From Kovacikia minuta CCNUW1 (lineage in GTDB: Bacteria; Cyanobacteriota; Cyanobacteriia; Leptolyngbyales; Leptolyngbyaceae): 64,000 nt of DNA. The stretch is from NCBI RefSeq assembly GCF_020091585.1, contig NZ_CP083582.1, forward strand, positions 1,798,001-1,862,000, in the 5' to 3' direction. Every line of letters starts with the position of its first letter. The stretch's first letter is position 1. This document shows, in pieces, positions 19,946 through 27,820 of this stretch. Below the pieces are notes generated by a model. The model saw only the letters and a list, made by a program, of their open reading frames with translations, ran no database searches and was not told the origin of the DNA. The position numbers were made by a program, and so were the translations under genes.

Positions 19946-20896
19946 ATGAATCTCACCCTGTTCTTTCAGAACTTTCTCAATGGTTTGTCGATCGGTAGTG
20001 TTTACGCCATCTTTGCCCTGGGGTACACGCTGGTCTTTTCCATTCTGGGAATTATCAATTTTGCACATGGGGCGGTGTTTACTCTGGGAGCCTATTTCAC
20101 CTATGCGCTCATGGGAGGTGCGTTTGGCTTTAACGGGTTGCTGGCAAATGCAAAATTGCCGCTCAATCTACCATTCTGGTTGGCAACCATTCTTAGCGGG
20201 GTTTTGGCAGGGTTTGTCGGGGTGGCGATCGAACGGTTTGCCTTTCGTCCGTTGCGCGATCGAGGGGCAGATCCTTTGCTGACTGTGGTTTCTAGCCTGG
20301 GGGTCGCCCTGGTAATCGTGAATGTGATCCAATACCTGGTCGGGGCTGAAAACTACACCTTTCCAGCGGATACCTTTGGGCGGCTGCCGCCCGCAGTTAA
20401 CTTTGGCACGGTCGATAATCCCATTCCCATCCGTACCGTGCAGATTGTCATATTCCTGGTTTCAGTGCTGATCCTGGGAGTGCTCACCTATTTGATTAAC
20501 ACCACCAAATACGGCAAAGCGATGCGGGCAGTGGCAGAAAACCCGACCACTGCCAGTTTGTTGGGCATCAATACCGATCGCTTCATCGTCCTTACCTTCT
20601 TTGTCAGCAGTTTTCTGGCAGCCCTGGCAGGAACGTTGGTTGGCTCCAGTGTTAGCATTGCTGGCCCCTACTTTGGGATTGGCTTTGGGCTGAAAGGATT
20701 GGCGGTTATCGTGCTGGGTGGATTAGGCAGTATCCCCGGTGCGGTGGTTGGAGGGTTGGTGATTGGACTTGTGGAAGCGTTTGTTCCAGGGGACTACTCA
20801 GCATTCAAAGATGCTGTGGCTTTTGGGATTTTGTTTATCGTGCTATTGGTTAAACCGCAGGGGTTGCTGGGCAGAACCTTTAGCCAGAAAGTTTGA
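19946..20896 (+). CDS. livH: Branched-chain/neutral amino acid ABC transporter permease (LivH type)
   Basis: A 316-residue inner-membrane permease of the LivH/NatD family with about eight hydrophobic helices. Recognisable family stretches are NGLSIGSVYAIFALGYTLVF at the N-terminus, ILGIINFAHGAVF, RPLRDRGADPLLTVVSSLG, the cytoplasmic EAA-like loop YGKAMRAVAENPTTASLLGI and VLGGLGSIPGAVVGG. It would form the channel with a LivM partner, LivG/LivF ATPases and a periplasmic binding protein; none of these is encoded in this window, so the transporter genes are scattered, as they often are in cyanobacteria. In cyanobacteria the closest described system is the N-II/N-I neutral amino acid (Nat) transporter. 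The ATG at 19946 fits the family start. Confidence 0.88.
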   Translation: MNLTLFFQNFLNGLSIGSVYAIFALGYTLVFSILGIINFAHGAVFTLGAYFTYALMGGAFGFNGLLANAKLPLNLPFWLATILSGVLAGFVGVAIERFAFRPLRDRGADPLLTVVSSLGVALVIVNVIQYLVGAENYTFPADTFGRLPPAVNFGTVDNPIPIRTVQIVIFLVSVLILGVLTYLINTTKYGKAMRAVAENPTTASLLGINTDRFIVLTFFVSSFLAALAGTLVGSSVSIAGPYFGIGFGLKGLAVIVLGGLGSIPGAVVGGLVIGLVEAFVPGDYSAFKDAVAFGILFIVLLVKPQGLLGRTFSQKV

Positions 20897-21097
20897 GTTA
20901 TAGCAGGTGTCACGTGTCAGGGAAGAAATAGCCAGGGATAAAGGGTTTCAGTGAGATAAGCGGTTCTAATCCTCCTGGCTATGGTTATACCAATGATTGA
21001 AAAAGCAGCCAGGGTCAGGAGCCAGAATGGTTGGCTAGAAAATAGAATCCAGAATGGCTGCCCTCTCCTGACACCTGACTCCTGACACCTAGAGCAT

Positions 21098-21180
21098 CGG
21101 TACAGTATTTCGAGAAACCGGGTTTCTGGTGAGGATATTCAACTTGAGCATCTCAGAGAAGAAACCCGGTTTCTGTACCG
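21098..21180. repeat. Inverted repeat of the AGAAACCGGGTTTCT family
   Basis: Outer arms CGGTACAG and CTGTACCG enclose AGAAACCGGGTTTCT on the left and AGAAACCCGGTTTCT on the right, giving a nested inverted repeat of 83 bp. A second member lies at 23968-24034. It is surrounded by TCCTGACTCC/ACACCTGA heptamer-like repeats. Confidence 0.7.
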
Positions 21181-21204
21181 GCGTTCTAGCTCCTGACTCC
21201 TGGC

Positions 21205-21318
21205 TTAAAAAATGCCAATTAAGATAAACGCAGTCAAAGCGGTAAAGAGAAGAAAGGAGATAATCAGCATCATTGCAACGCTTGCATCATGGGGTGTGGC
21301 GTCCGTTGGATGATTCAT
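21205..21318 (-). CDS. 37-residue single-helix membrane protein
   Basis: A very short gene with a good AGGAGG ribosome site at 21325-21330, 6 nt before the ATG at 21318. The product has a polar 14-residue N-terminus (MNHPTDATPHDASV) and one hydrophobic helix (AMMLIISFLLFTALTAF) running to the C-terminus (ILIGIF). This is the form of the small one-helix subunits of photosynthetic and respiratory complexes in cyanobacteria, but I do not recognise it as PetN, PetM, PsaX, NdhP or NdhQ. It is likely monocistronic, since the nearest gene on the same strand starts well upstream. Function unknown; evidence rests on the ribosome site and composition. Confidence 0.55.
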   Translation of the reverse strand: MNHPTDATPHDASVAMMLIISFLLFTALTAFILIGIF

Positions 21319-21526
21319 CGGAATCCTCCTAAACATTTTTATTAAACGATGCTTCGATCGTAGATAAATTGGATGAATCATTCCACACTTTGCTTCGCGC
21401 TCTACACCAATCTTGAGAAACGTTCATTAAGTAAGATATAGGGCATCACTCACCTTTTCAATTGCAAGCAGGACGGACTAAATGCCCGAACGATTTCTGC
21501 AAATTGGCGTAGGAATTTGAGATACT

Positions 21527-22273
21527 TCAGGTTTTGGTCAGTGGAACGCTCTGCATCACAATCGCTCCGCTGGGATAACGGCTCGTTTCAGACGATTCCA
21601 ATGTTACGAATAAACTGGAAATACCTGTGTCATAAAAGTCAGCGGGCATCCAAAATTTGTTTAGCACCTTGCCCTGGGAATTTATTTTTAGCGTGCCGCA
21701 GGGAATTTTTTCGCCATCTGCGATCGCCCATAGACGATAGACCTTACCTGTGGGTGGCTCTGTCAGATTTTGGACAACCAAAATTCCCTGGCGTTGCTCC
21801 AGGTTGACCATAAAGCTACCGCTAGCTGTGTCGGCTGCATTCACAGCCTTGAGAGAGAAAAGTTGTGTTTGGGAGTTCTGCAATAAAGCATTGATATCCT
21901 GGGCAAAGCGGTAGTCCCGGCGCAACCGATAGTTATCGACTCCCAGAACCAAAATCAGGAGTGCTGCCACACTACCGATCACAGCGCGCCAGGGGAGTCG
22001 CGACTGCCTGCGTCGGGAGGACTGGAAAGGTGTAGTGGCAGAAGCCAGAATCGCAGATTGGAGATGGGGAGGCGGTTCGGTGCTATTTAAGTGATAAACA
22101 ACCTGGTCTAAGGTGGTCTGAAGTCGCCGCACTTCTGCTAGTAAGGCGGGGTTTTCTGCCAGCAGTTGTTCGAAGACTTCTAACTCGGCGTGATCGAGGT
22201 CGCCCACAACGTAGCCCGCTGCCAGGGATTCAATTGCTTCGGGGGTGAGGGGTTCAGTCATAGCCTTAGTCAA
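21527..22273 (-). CDS. Anti-sigma factor, RskA-like
   Basis: A 248-residue membrane protein. Residues 8-90 form a helical cytoplasmic anti-sigma domain (IESLAAGYVVGDLDHAELEVFEQLLAENP), one transmembrane helix sits at about 98-116 (AVIGSVAALLILVLGV), and the C-terminal 130 residues form a beta-rich extracytoplasmic RskA domain (GSFMVNLEQRQGILVVQNL, GKVYRLWAI). It should hold the ECF sigma factor of the preceding gene at the membrane. The frame starts at a TTG (22273) overlapping the sigma gene stop; an ATG at 22261 (MTEPLTPEAIE) is an equally plausible start. Co-transcription with the sigma gene is evident from the overlap. Confidence 0.8.
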   Translation of the reverse strand: MTKAMTEPLTPEAIESLAAGYVVGDLDHAELEVFEQLLAENPALLAEVRRLQTTLDQVVYHLNSTEPPPHLQSAILASATTPFQSSRRRQSRLPWRAVIGSVAALLILVLGVDNYRLRRDYRFAQDINALLQNSQTQLFSLKAVNAADTASGSFMVNLEQRQGILVVQNLTEPPTGKVYRLWAIADGEKIPCGTLKINSQGKVLNKFWMPADFYDTGISSLFVTLESSETSRYPSGAIVMQSVPLTKT

Positions 22274-22940
22274 TGGTGTCTTGTAGAAGTTGCTTTAATT
22301 TCAAGAGTCCCTGGCGAGTCCAGCTTTTCACCGTTCCCAGGGGTTGATTCAGTTGTTGGGCAATTTCTGATTGGCTCAGCCCGGCATCATATGCCAGTTC
22401 TATTACTTGCCGTTGCGGGGCTGAAAGCTGGGTCAAAGCCTGCCGCACTTGCTGCGATCGCTCATTTACAACTGCCTGTTCAACGGGAGTGGGAGTGGGA
22501 GTTTCCGCCGTAGCGTTGTGCCCCCAGCGTTGAACCAGATGAAGGCGACGACTGCGCGATCGCAGCTTGTCGATCGCCCGCGATCGGGTCATGGCAATCA
22601 GGTAATGAAGTAAGTGATCCTGTTTAGCAGGGGCAACCGGACGCTGCCAGATTGATAGAAAAATTTCTTGGGTCAAGTCTTCGGCTTCCGGTTGGCTCTG
22701 TAATACTTTTAGCGCTACTCCGTACACCACACTGCCATAGCGTTCGTAGAGGCATGCTAATGCTGCTGGTTGTTTTGCCGCCAAACAATTCAATAATGTG
22801 GCATCACTGGAGGACGACAGTTCTGATGAATCACGATTGGATGAACTTTGCTCCATAGATTCAGGTAAGTAGGTCGGGGTTAACGCCTCTGCAACAATAC
22901 CCAATGTATCTTGCAGTATAAATACTAATCCTGATGCCAT
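22266..22940 (-). CDS. ECF-type RNA polymerase sigma factor
   Basis: A sigma-70 family factor of the ECF group. Region 2 includes LYERYGSVVYGVALKVL, EAEDLTQEIFLSIWQ and the basic AMTRSRAIDKLRSRSRR; region 4 includes LSAPQRQVIELAYDAGLSQ, SEIAQQLNQPLGTVKSW and TRQGLLKLKQLL (helix-turn-helix). A linker rich in Thr/Pro separates them. The frame allows a start at 22940, but the first 28 residues are not family-like, and the ATG at 22856 (MEQSSSNRDSS) is an alternative start. Neither has a clear ribosome site. It pairs with the RskA-like anti-sigma gene overlapping its 3' end. The divergent genes from 23584 are candidate targets by position only. Confidence 0.82.
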   Translation of the reverse strand: MASGLVFILQDTLGIVAEALTPTYLPESMEQSSSNRDSSELSSSSDATLLNCLAAKQPAALACLYERYGSVVYGVALKVLQSQPEAEDLTQEIFLSIWQRPVAPAKQDHLLHYLIAMTRSRAIDKLRSRSRRLHLVQRWGHNATAETPTPTPVEQAVVNERSQQVRQALTQLSAPQRQVIELAYDAGLSQSEIAQQLNQPLGTVKSWTRQGLLKLKQLLQDTID

Positions 22941-23583
22941 AACTTTTGAGCATAGAACAAACTTCCGCTTATTTCTAAAACGATTGATGAAGCAAATTGG
23001 ATGAGTCTTGTGAGTGTATTTCTAGATCTTTTGCTCTCCATCGATCGAATGCGCCCATCCTGTAATCGATTTGTCAGAGTTTCTGTGTCAGACCAATTTG
23101 TTTGGAGAATGCGACAGATTTGAATGGGTAAAAGGGGAATGAGTACTCCCTTTCCCTTTTTTCCTTCACTTCTGCCCCCGATGAATCTGCCAATTTTTCA
23201 AATTAAATTGCTATCAGATCTTCAAGGAAATCAAGAAATCAAGGGATTTAAGGGAGATTTAGGCACGGGTTTCTGAACAAACCGCTTGGAATCACCAGTC
23301 TCAGGGGTATTTGAAGTGTTTAAATCCAAAATTTACTCTCAGTCGTCTTTACGATAGAGACGAACAAGTAACTCAGTTGGCATTCTTTCCAGGCATGGGT
23401 TGAAACTCAATTCCTGTAATCACACTAACAGTTGCCCTGTTCCCTCCTACAGTTTTTCCAACACCACAATATTTTGCATCTTTAGCAATCTGAGCTGGCT
23501 CGATCTGCAAGCTTGTGCTGCATGCAAATGTGGGGCGTTTGTGAAATGGCTGTAACCAAACAACTTATCTGAGAGGTATTCCC
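22941..23583. other. Intergenic region between divergent genes
   Basis: 643 bp with no supported gene. It separates the sigma factor gene (minus) from the secreted protein gene (plus) and so holds both promoters. No clear promoter motif or structured RNA was recognised. A GAGAGG ribosome site for the next gene is at the right edge. Confidence 0.45.
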
Positions 23584-23943
23584 ATGCAACGATCGATTTC
23601 TACGCTATTAACAATGCTGCTCGCTTCTACTGTTATTTTGCCTGCGGCGTATGCCCAATCCCCTGGAACCACACAAAGCCTCAACCCTTACGTTACAAAC
23701 TCATCCGTAGTAGACCAATCCAGTCCATTTAATCTGGCGTATCTCGCCTATCAGGGCTATCTGAAAGACGAGGGTATTCCCAGCAATGGTGCATTGATTG
23801 ATGCGATCGCCGATGGCACCATTACGGCTCAGGACATTATGCAAGCTGCGGTCAAAGCAAATCGGCTCTCTGAACAAACGTTGAATAATTCAGGGTATCG
23901 TTCCAGCCTCGAAGATCAATTGAAAGGATTGACAGAAGATTAA
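23584..23943 (+). CDS. Small secreted protein, function unknown
   Basis: A 119-residue protein with a clear Sec signal peptide (MQRSISTLLTMLLASTVILP, cleavage after AAYAQ). The mature part is about 94 residues, without cysteine, and ends in a helical region (TITAQDIMQAAVKANRLSEQ). It looks like the small exported proteins conserved in cyanobacteria but I cannot name a family. GAGAGG lies 8 nt before the ATG at 23584. It begins a run of three further genes for membrane or exported proteins in the same direction. Confidence 0.72.
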   Translation: MQRSISTLLTMLLASTVILPAAYAQSPGTTQSLNPYVTNSSVVDQSSPFNLAYLAYQGYLKDEGIPSNGALIDAIADGTITAQDIMQAAVKANRLSEQTLNNSGYRSSLEDQLKGLTED

Positions 23944-23967
23944 CCACAAGTGCTGCTAAATCAAGTT

Positions 23968-24034
23968 AGAAACCGGGTTTCTTGCCATTGACTCAACCTG
24001 AAAATCTGATTTCCCTCAGAAACCTGGTTTCTTA
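23968..24034. repeat. Inverted repeat of the AGAAACCGGGTTTCT family
   Basis: Left arm AGAAACCGGGTTTCTT and right arm AGAAACCTGGTTTCTT, about 35 bp apart. Second member of the family seen at 21098-21180, here without the outer GGTACAG arms. Confidence 0.6.
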
Positions 24035-24135
24035 AGCTCTGGCATTCCCTGCATCACCGAATCACCACATGTTTTGGCTCTACTCCTCAAACTTTGATTG
24101 ATGCCCTCCAATTAACCTCCTACAAGACTCCTGAA

Positions 24136-24411
24136 ATGATGAAAAATAAATTGCGTAAATACCATCGGCTCATTGCCACTTTCTTTTGTTTGCCGTTACT
24201 CTTCACGGCTCTGACTGGGATTAGCATTGCCATTGCTGACACATGGCTACATCAAGAAGAACTGGCTGCCTTTTTAATGACTGTTCACACCCTCCAGATC
24301 TTAAAACTGGATGCGTTTCTGCCTGTTTTGAACGGGCTAGGTCTGATGGGTTTAGTCGTAACTGGACTGAGCATGACTGGACTATTTGCAAAACGCCGTC
24401 AATTAAGGTAA
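24136..24411 (+). CDS. Small PepSY-helix-like membrane protein
   Basis: About 91 residues (start chosen at the ATG pair 24136/24139; the frame is open from a TTG at 24094). It begins with a basic stretch KNKLRKYHRLIATFF, then a first hydrophobic helix (LPLLFTALTGISIAIA), a short loop and a second helix (LNGLGLMGLVVTGLSMTGLF) before a basic tail. The pattern of a basic start, a helix with TGI and a His is like the PepSY-associated transmembrane proteins often found near copper or iron genes. It lies 15 nt before the cupredoxin gene, which suggests one operon. Confidence 0.6.
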   Translation: MMKNKLRKYHRLIATFFCLPLLFTALTGISIAIADTWLHQEELAAFLMTVHTLQILKLDAFLPVLNGLGLMGLVVTGLSMTGLFAKRRQLR

Positions 24412-24425
24412 ACAGGAGCACGATC

Positions 24426-24875
24426 GTGAAATACATTTCTTATTTTTTCATGGCGATCGCCAGTACCTTCGTGGTTGTTCTGCTGTCGTTATCGTCCTGT
24501 AGTCCTACGCCACAGACAACAACGACGCAACCCATGAATATGGATCATTCACCCGCCATGCAACCACAGGCAGCGACCCATCCAGATCAAGCACAACCGA
24601 CAAGTTCTCAGCCTGCCAACGCCACCGTCAAAATTCATAATTTCAAGTTTGAACCGGCAAATGTGGCGATCGCGGTCGGAGAAACCGTGCAATTTGTCAA
24701 CCTTGATGAGGAACCTCACACAGCAACCTCCACAGATGGCGTTTTCAACTCCAAAGGACTCGACACCAATCAAACCTGGAACTATACGGCAACGAAACCG
24801 GGCACCTTTCCTTACATTTGTTCAATTCACCCGTTTATGAAAGGGACGTTGACGGTAACACCGAAGAAGAAATAG
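24426..24875 (+). CDS. Plastocyanin-like cupredoxin lipoprotein
   Basis: A 149-residue blue-copper-type protein. The start was set at the GTG 24426, which has AGGAG 8 nt upstream; the frame is open further back to 24243 but overlaps the previous gene. The N-terminus is a lipoprotein signal with lipobox LSSC, followed by a Thr/Gln/Pro-rich linker containing a Met/His-rich NMDHSPAMQPQAATH motif that could bind copper. The C-terminal cupredoxin domain has VKIHNFKFEPANVAI, the first ligand His in EEPHTAT and the Cys-His-Met ligand set in FPYICSIHPFMKG. It is expected to be a periplasmic electron carrier or copper-handling protein. Neighbours are a PepSY-like helix protein and a metallophosphoesterase. 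Confidence 0.85.
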   Translation: MKYISYFFMAIASTFVVVLLSLSSCSPTPQTTTTQPMNMDHSPAMQPQAATHPDQAQPTSSQPANATVKIHNFKFEPANVAIAVGETVQFVNLDEEPHTATSTDGVFNSKGLDTNQTWNYTATKPGTFPYICSIHPFMKGTLTVTPKKK

Positions 24876-25011
24876 TGCCGGGAGTTAAGGGGAAGGGAAG
24901 GCAGAGGGCAGAAAGCAATTCTATTACCTATTACCCATTGCCCAACTCAAAACGAATAACTTCTCCACCTCCCATTTTTTAAGTAAATCAAAACAAACAA
25001 AGGACTGCACA

Positions 25012-25939
25012 ATGAAACGTAGAAAATTTATTGAACATGTGAGTTGGACAGGGTTAGGCATCGTCTGGGCAATGGGTGGAAATGGGTTACTCACTGCCTG
25101 CCAGGTGGGACAATCGACGACTCAAAAAGCATCGAATCAACCATCATTATTGACGACACCCTTTTCCTTCGTTCAGATCAGTGACACGCATATTGGCTTC
25201 AACAAACCTGCCAATGAACATGTCACTGACACACTTCAAAAAACGATCGCTGCCATCAATGCATTACCTGTTCAACCTGCATTTGTGGTTCATACGGGAG
25301 ATATTTCGCATCTGTCAAAACCAGCAGAATTTGATCAGGCGAAGCAACTCCTGTCTCAATTGAAAGCACCCCTGTTTACCTTGCCGGGGGAACACGACAC
25401 AATCGGCGATCGTGGCAAGGCTTACGAAGAAGCCTTTCCCAACAAAGATGTCAAAGAAGGCTTGCAGGTTTGGGATCAGGCAGGTATCCATTTTGTCTCC
25501 CTGACCAATGTGCTGGACTTTGGTGCCAACTGGCAAAGGTGAATTGGGGCAGGCTCAGTTAGATTTGCTAGCAAAAGATTTGGCAGCGCAGAACCAGGAT
25601 ACGCCGATCGTCGTATTCAGCCATATTCCCCTCTATGACCTGTATCCCAAATGGGGATGGGCAACTGCCGATTCTGCCAAATTGCTTTCCCTCCTCTCTC
25701 GGTTTGCATCAGTTACAGTCTTGACCGGGCATATCCATCAAGTAATTGAACACAGCGAGGGCAATATTCGCTTCCATACCGCTGCGGCAACTGCCTATCC
25801 TCTCCCTGCTCCGGGGCATGGTGAGCAACCAACCCCCGTCAAACTCCCCGAAAATAATTTGTTGGCAGTACTCGGATTCCGCACCGTTGAGGTCATATCG
25901 GGCAAAAATACCAGAGTTGACCAACATGCCCTAAGCTAG
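25012..25939 (+). CDS. Exported metallophosphoesterase (frameshifted)
   Basis: A calcineurin-like phosphoesterase of about 308 residues once one base is removed near 25529-25532, where the frame ending in FGANWQR meets a second frame starting at GKGELGQAQLDLLA. All metal-binding motifs are then present: DTHIG, GDISH, the GEHD variant of GNHD, SHIPLYD and GHIHQVI. The N-terminus KRRKFIEHVSW looks like a twin-arginine (Tat) signal, and LLTAC may be a lipobox, so it is probably exported or membrane-anchored. Substrate unknown; the family cleaves phosphomonoesters or diesters. It follows the cupredoxin gene by 136 nt in the same direction. Confidence 0.8.
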
Positions 25940-26024
25940 CTCTGGGGGGTCAACAGCTGAGAAAATTTCCAGTCGGGTTTCGTGCCTCAATCTAGCGATC
26001 GTGTTTCAGCTTTCTGGGTATCTC

Positions 26025-26055
26025 TGTAGAGACGTTCTGGCGCAACGTCTCTACA
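26025..26055. repeat. Palindromic repeat, TGTAGAGACGTT family
   Basis: Arms TGTAGAGACGTT and AACGTCTCTACA enclose the 7-nt loop CTGGCGC. It lies between convergent genes (metallophosphoesterase and the minus-strand hydrolase-like gene), where it might also help termination. Related copies are at 18606-18635 (inside a gene) and 38122-38150. Confidence 0.7.
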
Positions 26056-26090
26056 GTGTAAGAATAAGAACAAGATACTAGAACACCACT

Positions 26091-27113
26091 TTAGAATGTT
26101 CGGTGGGAACTTAAATCCAGAGACCAGACTGGTAATTGATTAACGGCTTGGAGGGTTAACTCGACGTAGGTTTGATTGGGTCTCGCGATCGCCAATCCAA
26201 AGTAACCTTCGTTCCCATCATGGGTATGAGGACCACTACTGACAACCGTGTAACGTCCCTGCTGACGTGCTCGATTGAACGGAGAACCCACTATCCAATA
26301 CCAGCGTGAGGGAAACACAATCCGGCTCACATCATCAACCCAATCTCGCTGACCCTGAAGATGATACATGGCATCCACCTGATCAAACCCCTCCTCCCCG
26401 CTAAATGCTCCTCCCGCTGAAATAACTGTAATTTGTGGGTTATGAAGCCACTGGTGCAGGTAAGGAACAGCGCTGAGCGCCACCTGAACTCCCCCACTGG
26501 TGCCAATCAGAATTACCCTGAGCGGTTGTTGATGTAATGCAACTGGGTGTACCGCATTCATCTGCTTAACAATAGCATCCGCAATTCCCTGGCTATAAAT
26601 TGGTCCATAGCGATCGTCCGCTGAAATGGCAAACCGCCATAGATTGCGAATTTTAATGAGAATATCCGCATTTTTGAGCCAACCGTCTGCGTTTTCGGCA
26701 GCTTCCCAGAGGGGTGTTAGAAACCGTTCCCCCGCCAGATCTTGGTTCGCTGCTGAGTAGGGAAAGACATTTCGGACGGTAACGCAGCCTGGATGGAGTT
26801 GGGCGAGCCGAGCCAGAAAAAACTCTTCTCCAGCAGTTAATTGATTAGCAGAGAAATCTCCCACCCCAGGTAAAAAAATAATGTAACAGTTGATTGTTGA
26901 AGCAGGGGCATCTGGGTCAGATGCCCTAAATTCAGGAAGTTTCTCAGACGAATTCCGCTTGAATCCCAAACTCTCAGCGCTTTGACCAAGCCACCAAACC
27001 AGCGTTCCTACAGGTGCAAAGATACCCCAACTCAAAAGCAACACACCCGCCAGAACAAGTAGTTTGAGGGTACTGCCTTGTAACCACCGTAGGATGAGTT
27101 GAAGCTGGAACAT
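26091..27113 (-). CDS. Membrane-anchored protein with a serine-hydrolase-like elbow
   Basis: A 340-residue conserved protein of unknown function. An N-terminal helix (LLVLAGVLLLSWGIFAPVGTL, about residues 18-40) anchors it; the rest appears soluble. The stretch VILIGTSGGVQVALSAVPYL fits the GxSxG nucleophile elbow of alpha/beta hydrolases, following a beta strand, and IIFLPGVGDFS could be the oxyanion strand; a C-terminal His (HTHDGNEGYFG) may complete a triad. The substrate cannot be predicted. It is divergent from the Yip1-like gene at 27248 and convergent with the metallophosphoesterase. Confidence 0.6.
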   Translation of the reverse strand: MFQLQLILRWLQGSTLKLLVLAGVLLLSWGIFAPVGTLVWWLGQSAESLGFKRNSSEKLPEFRASDPDAPASTINCYIIFLPGVGDFSANQLTAGEEFFLARLAQLHPGCVTVRNVFPYSAANQDLAGERFLTPLWEAAENADGWLKNADILIKIRNLWRFAISADDRYGPIYSQGIADAIVKQMNAVHPVALHQQPLRVILIGTSGGVQVALSAVPYLHQWLHNPQITVISAGGAFSGEEGFDQVDAMYHLQGQRDWVDDVSRIVFPSRWYWIVGSPFNRARQQGRYTVVSSGPHTHDGNEGYFGLAIARPNQTYVELTLQAVNQLPVWSLDLSSHRTF

Positions 27114-27247
27114 TGATATCGATTTTGAATTGAAGAAAGATAGCAGTGGTACGGATGAGGTTGTTTAATGGGATAGTTATCGGTCTGACATCCAACACCT
27201 GACACCTGATATACCCGAATTGGGTTATCCATGTCACCTCTCCTTAG

Positions 27248-27820
27248 TTGCAGAAAAGTGTGAATTCCAATGATTCAAAGTCAGGGCTACGCAAAACCCT
27301 TTGGAATGCGTTGTTGCTGAATGCCAACTTTTATGAGCATGCCCGCAATACACCCAGGAACCGCCGGATTGCCCTTACTATCGTTGTCTTGGCAGCATTC
27401 TCCCACCTCCTGGGAAGTGCGATCATTCTATTAATTAATCGAGCGCCCATTTCAGTCTTGCTGCCTGCCCTCATCCTGGATGGGCTGAGCGTGGTTGGAG
27501 GTTACTACCTGTGGACGTTTATGGTGTTCAAAACGGGGCAGTGGTTGAAGCCGATCGATCCCACCTATGGTGATTTGCTCAGTCCAATCGGCTTTGCCTA
27601 TGCACCCCAGATTCTAAACTTTCTGACCCTGATTCCACTGTTAGGGCAAACGATCGAATTAGTTCTAGCAGTCTGGAGTTTGTTGGCAGTGATTGTAGCA
27701 GTCCGACAGGGATTAGACATCAGCACTCGCCAATCCACATTGATTGGTTTAGTAGGTTGGATTCCAATTCAGATTGCGATCGGCTTTGTCCAGGTTTTAG
27801 AACAGGAAATGGTTAAATGA
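27248..27820 (+). CDS. Yip1-like integral membrane protein
   Basis: A 190-residue protein with five hydrophobic helices, beginning ALTIVVLAAFSHLLGSAIIL and ending near IQIAIGFVQVL. The arrangement, with Pro-containing helix starts and LSPIGFAYAPQILNFL in the middle, matches the bacterial Yip1/YIP domain family, whose role in bacteria is not well defined. The start is uncertain: TTG at 27248 or GTG at 27260. Its stop overlaps the ATG of the GT2 gene by 4 nt (27817-27820), indicating translational coupling. Confidence 0.6.
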   Translation: MQKSVNSNDSKSGLRKTLWNALLLNANFYEHARNTPRNRRIALTIVVLAAFSHLLGSAIILLINRAPISVLLPALILDGLSVVGGYYLWTFMVFKTGQWLKPIDPTYGDLLSPIGFAYAPQILNFLTLIPLLGQTIELVLAVWSLLAVIVAVRQGLDISTRQSTLIGLVGWIPIQIAIGFVQVLEQEMVK

